From NCBI GenBank assembly GCA_021737245.1, contig JAIPEI010000196.1:1-6807 (forward strand): a DNA stretch of 6,807 nucleotides, in the 5' to 3' direction. The translations under genes were made by a program, and so were the position numbers. This document shows positions 1-5,295 of the stretch, one piece after another; within the stretch, counting starts at the first letter, position 1, and each line of letters starts with the position of its first letter. A model generated the notes under the pieces. It worked only from the letters and a program-made list of their open reading frames with translations. It did not search any database and was not told the DNA's origin. This DNA is from Deltaproteobacteria bacterium (GTDB taxonomy: Bacteria; Desulfobacterota; DSM-4660; Desulfatiglandales; HGW-15).

Positions 1-78
1 GCCGCCATCAAGAACGGCGACATCGTCCGGGTGGACGGGGACACCGGAACGGTCACGGTGGTCGAACGGGCCGCCTGA
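1..78 (+). CDS. C-terminal end of a PEP-utilising mobile (swivel) domain protein, probable phenylphosphate synthase alpha-like subunit (partial)
   Basis: The window opens inside a reading frame that gives 25 residues before a TGA stop. They include a run with GDIVRVDGDTGTVTV, the typical closing strand pattern of the PEP-utiliser mobile (phosphohistidine swivel) domain found in PEP synthase, PPDK and the large subunit of phenylphosphate synthase. The phosphorylated histidine would lie upstream, outside the window. In the known phenylphosphate synthase the alpha subunit carries this swivel histidine and is encoded next to a separate ATP-grasp beta subunit, which is exactly what follows here 67 bp downstream. 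The assignment as alpha subunit is therefore inferred from the short tail plus context. It could also end a fused PEP-synthase-like protein of another substrate class. Confidence 0.7.
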   Translation, partial: AAIKNGDIVRVDGDTGTVTVVERAA

Positions 79-101
79 GCCGGGGTGAGTTCCGATTGAG
101 G

Positions 102-124
102 CCGGGGGACTGCACATCCTCCGG
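102..124 (+). other. GC-rich hairpin between the two PEP-synthase-like genes
   Basis: CCGGGGGA at 102-109 can pair with TCCTCCGG at 117-124 (8 bp including one G-U pair) around a 7-nt loop. No T-run follows, so it does not look like an intrinsic terminator. It lies just before the Shine-Dalgarno of the next gene (GGAG at 135-138), so it could tune translation or stabilise mRNA ends. It may also be chance pairing in GC-rich DNA. Confidence 0.35.
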
Positions 125-145
125 GCCCAACCATGGAGAAGCGAC

Positions 146-1216
146 ATGAGCTACACCAGGAAATTCGAGGAGCTCGACAGAAACGCTCTGGCGCTGGTGG
201 GGGGGAAAAACGCCAGCCTGGGGGAGCTGATCAAGGCGGGGATCCGGGTGCCGCCGGGCTTTGCGGTCACCACCACCTGCTACGAGGAGTTCATCAATTG
301 CACGGGCATCATCGACAGGATGTACGAGCTGCTGGCCGGGCTCCAGCTGGGCGCCGTGGACGCGGTGCACAAGGCCGCCGAGCGTGTGCAGGAGCTCATC
401 CGGAACGCATCCATGCCGGAAGACATGCGGTCGGACATTGCCGGCGCCTACGAAGAGCTGTGCCGCGACTGCTCGGAGGAGAACCTCCCCGTGGCCGTGC
501 GGTCCAGCGCCACGGCGGAGGATCTGCCCACGGCGAGCTTTGCCGGCCAGCAGGACACCCACCTCTGGGTGGTGGGGGTCGATCGGGTCCTCCAGCGCGT
601 CCAGGACTGCTGGGCCAGCCTGTTCACCCCGCGGGCCGTGAGCTACCGGATTCGAAACGACTTCCCCCATGAGAAGGTGTTCATCAGCGTGGGGATCCAG
701 AAGATGGTCAATGCCAAGTGCGCCGGGGTCATGTTCTCCCTGAACCCCACCGACGGGGACCCCTCCAAGGTCGTCATCGAGGGGGCCTGGGGGCTCGGCG
801 AGACCGTGGTGGGAGGAACCGTGAACCCCGACCGGTTCTCCGTGGACAAGGTCCTGATGGAAGCCACCGAAAAAAACATCTCCACCAAGCACATCGCCTG
901 CGTGTTCGACCCCGACAACGGGGAGGTCATGGAGGCCGAGCTCGACCCTGAGAAGGGGTGCAAGTGCTGCCTCGAGGATCGCGAGATGAAGGAGCTGGCC
1001 AAGCTGGCCAAGGAGATCGAAAAGCACTACGGGCTCCCCATGGACATCGAGTGGGCCATCGACGAGGTGGAACCGTTTCCCGAGAACGTCTTCATTGTCC
1101 AGGCCCGTCCGGAAACGGTATGGAGCCAGAGAAAGACAGAGTCCCGGCTCGGGAAAAAGAGCGGCCGGGAGCTGCTCATGGCGCAGGCCATGAAGCGCAT
1201 CAAGCTGAGAGAATAA
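146..1216 (+). CDS. PEP-synthase N-terminal (ATP-grasp) domain protein, phenylphosphate synthase beta-like subunit
   Basis: This 356-aa protein consists only of the ATP-binding half of PEP synthase/PPDK (PPDK_N family). Visible hallmarks in order are GGKNASLGEL (19-28), a VPPGFAVT segment (35-42), AVRSSATAEDLP then SFAGQQ (117-136), the GVMFSLNP lid segment (194-201), IEGAWGLGETVVGG (211-224), DIEWAID (300-306) and the closing VQARPETVW (318-326), followed by a basic 30-residue tail. It lacks the swivel histidine domain and the PEP/pyruvate TIM barrel. The size and domain content match the roughly 40-kDa beta subunit of phenylphosphate synthase, which uses ATP to phosphorylate the swivel histidine on the alpha subunit, from which phosphate passes to phenol. 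The ATG at 146 is chosen for GGAG at 135-138, 7 nt upstream; an overlapping ATG at 133 is in another frame. A CKCC cluster (272-275) is unusual. ATP-grasp function is well supported; the phenol substrate is inferred from neighbours. Confidence 0.85.
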   Translation: MSYTRKFEELDRNALALVGGKNASLGELIKAGIRVPPGFAVTTTCYEEFINCTGIIDRMYELLAGLQLGAVDAVHKAAERVQELIRNASMPEDMRSDIAGAYEELCRDCSEENLPVAVRSSATAEDLPTASFAGQQDTHLWVVGVDRVLQRVQDCWASLFTPRAVSYRIRNDFPHEKVFISVGIQKMVNAKCAGVMFSLNPTDGDPSKVVIEGAWGLGETVVGGTVNPDRFSVDKVLMEATEKNISTKHIACVFDPDNGEVMEAELDPEKGCKCCLEDREMKELAKLAKEIEKHYGLPMDIEWAIDEVEPFPENVFIVQARPETVWSQRKTESRLGKKSGRELLMAQAMKRIKLRE

Positions 1217-1394
1217 GCCGCGGGGCACGAAGCGGCGCGGTCCGCCGGGACCGGCATCCCCAGCGGCTGTTCAATAGTCGGCGGCACGAGATCCCGACTC
1301 AACGGCTCGACAAAGCCATCGGGAGACATCGTACCCGTGCAGCGAGGATTTTCATCGATTCGGCAACCATTGCAGACCAGGAGGATCACAAGAC
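1217..1394. other. 178-bp spacer with a hairpin after the beta-like gene
   Basis: Right after the stop codon lie CGGTCC (1238-1243) and GGACCG (1248-1253), a perfect 6-bp stem with a GCCG loop, preceded by a weaker GCCGC/GCGGC pair (1217-1221, 1232-1236). No T-run follows. I see no gene and no convincing sigma-70 or sigma-54 promoter in the rest. This is the longest spacer inside the gene series, so a separate promoter for the UbiD gene here is possible but not shown. Confidence 0.35.
1379..1384 (+). promoter_or_regulatory. Shine-Dalgarno of the UbiD gene
   Basis: A full AGGAGG lies 10 nt before the ATG at 1395. It favours that start over the second in-frame ATG at 1404, which would be 19 nt away. 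Confidence 0.75.
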
Positions 1395-2804
1395 ATGAAA
1401 AGTATGCGGGACTTTATCGAGGTGGCAGAGAAGGAAGGGGAGCTCAAAAGGATCTCCGCAGAGGTGGACTGGAACCTGGAGCTTTCCCACATCGCCAAGC
1501 TCAACGAGGAGGCCCACGGACCTGCCCTGCTCTTCGAGAACGTCAAGGACTACGACACGCCGGTGATCACCAGCACCTGCACCACGGCCCAGAAGCTCGC
1601 CCTCATCCTGGGCAGGCCCAAGGAGACCCCCCTTCCGGAGATCCTCCGAGCCTGGGTGGACATGGGCCACAATCCCATCCCGCCGGAGTGGGTGGACAAG
1701 AAGGACGCCCCCTGCAAGCAGAACATCATCAAGGGCGACGACATCGACCTGTACAGGTTCCCCGTGCCCCACTTCTTTCCCCTGGACGGCGGGCGCTACA
1801 TCGGCACGGCCCACTTCATCCTCACCAAGGACCCGGAAACCGGCTGGGTGAACCTGGGTACGTACCGTTCGCAGCTCCTGGGCAGGAACAAGATCGGGAC
1901 CCAGTTCATCAAGGGAAAGCACGCGGATCAGATGCTCAAGAAGTACCAGGCCATGGGCAAGCCCATGCCCTGCGCCTCCATCATCGGCTGCGATCCCCTG
2001 CTCTTCATCCTGGGCGCCGCCCGGGTGTCGGCCGGGATCTCCGAGTACGACGTGTACGGATCCATCCGGGGCGAGGCCTGCCAGGTGGTCCAGGGCGAGA
2101 CCGTGGACCTGCCCATCCCCGCCCACGCCGAGATCGTGCTGGAGGGGGAATGCGACCCCGAGAAGTTCATGGAGGAAGGTCCCTTCGGCGAGTACACCGG
2201 GTACTACTCGGGCGTGGGCACGGATCCCAGAAACTACATGGAGATCAAGTGCGTCACCCACAGGGACAACCCCATCATGTACTCCACCACCGTGGGCAGG
2301 GCGGTCACGGACACCCACATGGTCATGGCCCTCTCCTACGGAGCCACCCTGTGGCAGCAGCTCGCCGACGAGATGCACATTCCCGGCATCAAGTCGGTCT
2401 ACTGTCCGCCCGAGGGCTCGGGAAGGTTCCTGGCCATCATCTCCATGAAGACCATGTACCCCGGCCACGCCGACCAGGTGCTCACAGCCGCTGTGTCCAC
2501 GGAAATGGGCGCCTACGGGCTCAAGACGGTGATTGTGGTGGACGAGGACATCGATTCCTGGGATATTCCCAGGGTCATGTACGCATTGAGCTTCCGGTTC
2601 CAGCCCAACCGCTCCCAGGTCATCAAACGGGGGCGATCCACACCCCTGGATCCCTCCCTGCCCATTGACGCCAGGGAGATCACCGGGAGGCTGCTCCTGG
2701 ACGCCACCATTCCGTACGAGTGGAAACAGAAACCGATTCAAATCGAGCTGGACCCCGAGGTGAGAAAGAGAGTGGAGTCCCGCTGGAAGGAGCTGGGGCT
2801 CTAA
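1395..2804 (+). CDS. UbiD family prFMN-dependent (de)carboxylase, phenylphosphate carboxylase-like subunit
   Basis: This 469-aa protein has the full length and fold signature of UbiD enzymes, which use prenylated FMN to remove or add a carboxyl group on aromatic or alpha,beta-unsaturated acids. Aligned by eye to Fdc1 and E. coli UbiD, the metal ligands that hold the prFMN phosphate appear as N153 (in VNLGTYR), H176 (in KGKHAD) and E217 (in SEYDVYG). The catalytic E-R-E set appears as R158, E261 and E266 (EGPFGE); N-to-R (5) and N-to-H (23) spacings equal those of Fdc1. All key residues are present, so the enzyme should be active if a UbiX prenyltransferase, not seen here, supplies the cofactor. 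Next to a split PEP synthase it most resembles an alpha/beta subunit of phenylphosphate carboxylase, giving 4-hydroxybenzoate from phenylphosphate and CO2. No gamma or delta subunit is in the window, so decarboxylation of a hydroxyaromatic acid is the main alternative. Confidence 0.88.
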   Translation: MKSMRDFIEVAEKEGELKRISAEVDWNLELSHIAKLNEEAHGPALLFENVKDYDTPVITSTCTTAQKLALILGRPKETPLPEILRAWVDMGHNPIPPEWVDKKDAPCKQNIIKGDDIDLYRFPVPHFFPLDGGRYIGTAHFILTKDPETGWVNLGTYRSQLLGRNKIGTQFIKGKHADQMLKKYQAMGKPMPCASIIGCDPLLFILGAARVSAGISEYDVYGSIRGEACQVVQGETVDLPIPAHAEIVLEGECDPEKFMEEGPFGEYTGYYSGVGTDPRNYMEIKCVTHRDNPIMYSTTVGRAVTDTHMVMALSYGATLWQQLADEMHIPGIKSVYCPPEGSGRFLAIISMKTMYPGHADQVLTAAVSTEMGAYGLKTVIVVDEDIDSWDIPRVMYALSFRFQPNRSQVIKRGRSTPLDPSLPIDAREITGRLLLDATIPYEWKQKPIQIELDPEVRKRVESRWKELGL

Positions 2805-2811
2805 TCCTCCG

Positions 2812-2854
2812 GCGGGAGGGCGCCCGAGGACGGTTTTAGGGGGGGCCCTCCCGC
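2812..2854 (+). other. Strong 13-bp hairpin between the UbiD and receiver genes
   Basis: GCGGGAGGGC at 2812-2821 pairs perfectly with GCCCTCCCGC at 2845-2854; after one G-G mismatch, CCC (2823-2825) pairs with GGG (2841-2843), leaving a 15-nt loop. The structure starts 7 nt after the UbiD stop. A small dyad, GCAGG/CCTGC (2853-2864), overlaps its end. There is no T-run on the + strand, so a classical intrinsic terminator is unlikely; an RNA stability, processing or partial-attenuation role is possible. This is the strongest of the junction hairpins. Confidence 0.6.
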
Positions 2855-2915
2855 AGGTTCCTGCGCCTCCGGGCGATGCTTGATCGGGACCAAACCGGGC
2901 CAGGCCCCACGTAAG

Positions 2916-2922
2916 AAGGGAG
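2916..2922 (+). promoter_or_regulatory. Shine-Dalgarno deciding the start of the receiver gene
   Basis: AAGGGAG lies 8 nt before the ATG at 2931. It supports that start over an in-frame TTG at 2880, which would add 17 residues before the receiver fold and has no comparable ribosome site. Confidence 0.7.
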
Positions 2923-2930
2923 AAGCGATC

Positions 2931-3455
2931 ATGCCGGACAAGAGCCCCCTGCAGGGCAAAAAAATCCTCGCCGTGGATGACGAGAAGGACATCCTGACCA
3001 CCCTGGAAGAGCTGCTGCCCATGTGCGAGCTGGTTCAGGCGGCCACGTTCGAGGAGGCCCGGGACTACCTGGCGACCCAGAGGTTCGACCTCGCCATCCT
3101 GGACATCATGGGCGTGAACGGGTACCGCCTCCTGGAGATCGCGGTTTCCAGGAACATCCCTGCGGTCATGCTGACCGCCCACGCCTTCGCACCGGAGCAT
3201 TTGATGCGCTCCATCAAGAAGGGCGCCGTCTCCTACCTGCCCAAGGAAGAGCTGCCGAACATCGAGGTCTTCCTCGAGGATGTCCTGGAGGCGCACGACA
3301 AGGGAGAGAACCCCTGGGCGGCCTGGAGGGAGCGGCTTCCCTCGTCCTACTTCGAAAGGCGGTGGGGCGCCGCATGGCAGGACGTCGACAGGGAGTTCTG
3401 GGACAACTTCAAGGCGAGCCTGAGAGAGCGCGCCTCCAAGGACAAGAAGGAATGA
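2931..3455 (+). CDS. Stand-alone response regulator receiver protein with an aromatic-rich C-terminal tail
   Basis: The 174-aa product has a CheY-like receiver domain over about residues 10-120. The acidic pair D16-D17, the phosphoacceptor D58 (in LAILDIMG), T82 (in VMLTAH) and K105 (in YLPKEE) are all present, so it should accept phosphate. The usual MPxxxG after the aspartate is replaced by MGVNGY. The remaining 50-odd residues have no helix-turn-helix, GGDEF, EAL or kinase features; they are charged and rich in aromatics, with tryptophans at 128, 131, 145, 149 and 157. No histidine kinase gene lies nearby. Receiver proteins of this look, set among acyl-CoA ligase and aromatic catabolism genes, are to my recollection common in sulfate-reducing Desulfobacterota, but I cannot confirm this here. 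A role in protein-protein control of the neighbouring enzymes, rather than in transcription, is inferred. Confidence 0.85.
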   Translation: MPDKSPLQGKKILAVDDEKDILTTLEELLPMCELVQAATFEEARDYLATQRFDLAILDIMGVNGYRLLEIAVSRNIPAVMLTAHAFAPEHLMRSIKKGAVSYLPKEELPNIEVFLEDVLEAHDKGENPWAAWRERLPSSYFERRWGAAWQDVDREFWDNFKASLRERASKDKKE

Positions 3456-3477
3456 CGCCCGAGCCCGGGCTCCGGCG
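3456..3477 (+). other. Near-perfect inverted repeat directly after the receiver gene
   Basis: GAGCCCGGGCTC (3461-3472) is a 12-bp perfect palindrome, extended after a C-C mismatch by CGCC (3456-3459) pairing with GGCG (3474-3477). It begins at the base after the stop codon. No T-run follows. As DNA it could be a dimer-type protein site; as RNA it is a short hairpin before the ligase gene. Confidence 0.45.
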
Positions 3478-3508
3478 TTCAAACCGGTGAACCGACACGG
3501 CACCCAAC

Positions 3509-3514
3509 GGAGGG
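3509..3514 (+). promoter_or_regulatory. Shine-Dalgarno supporting a GTG start for the ligase gene
   Basis: GGAGGG ends 6 nt before the GTG at 3521. An in-frame stop at 3488 rules out starts upstream of it, and the next ATG in frame (3548) has no such site, so GTG is the best start. Confidence 0.7.
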
Positions 3515-3520
3515 AAGGAC

Positions 3521-5176
3521 GTGAAGCCGATTCGATACAAGCAGCCTATGGTGGACGAGTTCGTAGGGGACGGGTACTGGACGAACGAGCTCTTTTACGA
3601 CTTCTATGAACGAAACGCCCGCGAGATGGGCGACCGGGAAGCTCTGGTGGACGCCGGGCACCGTGTTACCTGGGCCGAGGCCAAGCGGCTGGTGGACGCC
3701 ATCGCCGCCTCCTGGGTGGAGATGTCCATTCCCAGGTCCGCCCGGATCATCATCCAATCCCCCAACAGCGTGTTCGGGTTTCTGGCGCGGGTCGCCGGCG
3801 AGAGGGCCGGGCTCATCACCCTCACGGTCTACCCCTACCTGCGGCAGCGGGAGCTGGAGTATATGGTGGAGAAGACAGAGGCGAGCGCCGTGGTCATCCC
3901 GACGGTGTACCGCAAGTTCGACTACCTGGAGATGTACAAGGGCCTCCAGACTCAGTTTCCCCACCTCGAGCATTTCTTTCTCTTCGACGACGAGGTGCCG
4001 GCGTCCGCCCCGGAGGGGACCCACTCCCTCATCAAGACGGCCTACGAGCGGGCCGAGAAGCCCGTGGACGAGAAGATGCTCCGGGAGCGCAGGCTGGACC
4101 CCTTCTGGGACGTGGCCATTCTCACCACCACGAGCGGGACCACCGGGATCCCCAAGCTCGTGGAGTGGCCCACGGCCCCGCGTGTCTGCACGTCCAAGGG
4201 GCGCGTGGACATCTGGGGGCTCAACAAGGACGACATCACCATGGCCATCGCACCCCACGCAGGGGGCGCGGCCGGGACCCTCACCTACTTCGCGGCCCCG
4301 CTGGCCGGCGCCAAGACCGTCATGCTGGAGGAGTTCACGCCGGAAGGGGCCCTGGAGCTCATCCAGAAGGAGCGCGCCACGGCCATCGGCGTGGTGCCCA
4401 CCCACCTCATCCGCATGCTCGAGGCGGACCCGTCCAAGTACGACCTGAGCTCGCTTCGCTTCATCCGCTCGGCCGGGGGGTATCTCTCACCCCAAGTGGC
4501 CGAGGAGGCCGAGGCGGCGTTCCAGGCGTCCATCACGAGCGACCTGGGAACCCAGGACAAGGGCTCGGTCTCCGGGTGCCGGGTGGAGGACCCGCCGGAG
4601 ATCCGCAGGCGCACCGTGGGCCGGATGCTGCCGGGCAACAAGGTCCGGCTCGTGGACGAGCAGGGAAACCAGGTGCCGGACGGGGAGCCCGGGATCCTCT
4701 ACTTCCGCGGCCCCCACGCGCCGGCCGGCTACTACCGGGACGAGGAGCTGACCGCTACCGTGTTCGACGAAGACGGGTGGACCACCACAGAGGACATCGT
4801 CAAGTTCGACCAGGGTTGCCTCTGGATCCTGGGCCGGGCCAAGGACATGGTGATCCGCGGGGGACAGAACATCTACCCGGCGGAGATCGAGGGGCTCCTG
4901 AACGAGCATCCCAAGGTCTCGTCCGTGGCCATCGTGGGCTACCCGGACCGCGAGATGGGAGAGCGCTGCTGCGCCTACGTGATCCCCAGGCCGGGGGAGA
5001 CCTTCACCTTCGACGAGATGAAGAGCTTTCTCCTGGACAAGCAGCTGGCCAAGTTCAAGCTCCCCGAGCGGCTCGAGATCGTGGACGAGTTCCCGGCCGT
5101 GGGGGACTCGGGCAAGGTGAACAAGGAGACCCTCAAGAAGATGATCGCGGAGAAGGTTGCCGCCGAGCAGGGCTGA
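3521..5176 (+). CDS. Adenylate-forming aryl/acyl-CoA ligase (EntE / cyclic-acid CoA ligase type)
   Basis: This 551-aa protein is a complete ANL superfamily enzyme: it activates a carboxylic acid as acyl-AMP and usually transfers it to CoA. Seen in order are the phosphate loop TTTSGTTGIPK (202-212), the A5 region SDLGTQDKG (340-348), D425 in TTTEDIVKF (ribose contact), the hinge LGRAKDMVIRGGQNIYPAEI (437-456) and the catalytic lysine K532 in DSGKVNKETL. The C-terminal part (LAKFKLPERLEIVDEFP) resembles 2,3-dihydroxybenzoate-AMP ligases and cyclohexanecarboxylate-type CoA ligases. A5 departs from the usual YGxTE: the glutamate appears replaced by Q345. Coming after a UbiD enzyme, an obvious substrate is 4-hydroxybenzoate or a related aromatic acid, giving the CoA ester for benzoyl-CoA-type degradation. 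That substrate is inference; other ring acids or fatty acids are possible. No carrier-protein domain or siderophore genes are nearby, which argues against an EntE role. Confidence 0.87.
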   Translation: MKPIRYKQPMVDEFVGDGYWTNELFYDFYERNAREMGDREALVDAGHRVTWAEAKRLVDAIAASWVEMSIPRSARIIIQSPNSVFGFLARVAGERAGLITLTVYPYLRQRELEYMVEKTEASAVVIPTVYRKFDYLEMYKGLQTQFPHLEHFFLFDDEVPASAPEGTHSLIKTAYERAEKPVDEKMLRERRLDPFWDVAILTTTSGTTGIPKLVEWPTAPRVCTSKGRVDIWGLNKDDITMAIAPHAGGAAGTLTYFAAPLAGAKTVMLEEFTPEGALELIQKERATAIGVVPTHLIRMLEADPSKYDLSSLRFIRSAGGYLSPQVAEEAEAAFQASITSDLGTQDKGSVSGCRVEDPPEIRRRTVGRMLPGNKVRLVDEQGNQVPDGEPGILYFRGPHAPAGYYRDEELTATVFDEDGWTTTEDIVKFDQGCLWILGRAKDMVIRGGQNIYPAEIEGLLNEHPKVSSVAIVGYPDREMGERCCAYVIPRPGETFTFDEMKSFLLDKQLAKFKLPERLEIVDEFPAVGDSGKVNKETLKKMIAEKVAAEQG

Positions 5177-5182
5177 TCCCGT

Positions 5183-5220
5183 GTTTCCGGCTGGAAATGG
5201 CTCATTTCCGGCTCGGAAAC
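5183..5220 (+). repeat. Nested inverted repeat / two dyads 21 bp apart in the spacer before the Tm-1-like gene
   Basis: GTTTCCG (5183-5189) pairs with CGGAAAC (5214-5220), and inside it GGAAATG (5193-5199) pairs with CATTTCC (5203-5209) around GCT. Read another way, two similar dyads stand in tandem: TTTCCGGCTGGAAA (5184-5197) and TTTCCGGCTCGGAAA (5205-5219), with starts 21 bp apart, two helical turns. The RNA could form one cruciform-like stem or two small hairpins. No T-run follows. It could be an operator for a cooperative dimeric regulator controlling the last gene, or an RNA processing element. Confidence 0.55.
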
Positions 5221-5295
5221 AGAAGGACCGTTGTGAGCGAAACAGGCCGTTGTTGGTATTTTTCTTCAATCCAGGAATGTAAGAGGGCATAGGTC

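Noticed and set aside
1337..2668. A 443-codon + strand frame overlapping the UbiD gene
   Set aside because: It is out of frame with a clear UbiD protein and its translation is low-complexity Arg/Gly/His/Pro-rich.
2880..2930. TTG start adding 17 residues to the receiver protein
   Set aside because: No good ribosome site precedes it, while AAGGGAG stands 8 nt before the ATG at 2931, and the receiver fold needs no extra residues.
1386..3503. A 705-codon open frame on the minus strand, and other long antisense frames (53-1228, 3479-4405, 4487-5290, 5350-6366)
   Set aside because: They lie opposite well-recognised genes, match no protein family I know, and are the usual third-position shadow in GC-rich DNA.
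5198..5212. Sigma-54-like TGGCTC...CGGC pattern
   Set aside because: It lacks the TTGC-type -12 box and is fully explained by the nested inverted repeat.
5250..5278. Possible sigma-70 promoter: TTGTTG, 17-bp gap, AGGAAT before the Tm-1-like gene
   Set aside because: The -10 box matches only three of six consensus bases. The AT-rich patch is suggestive but too weak to annotate.
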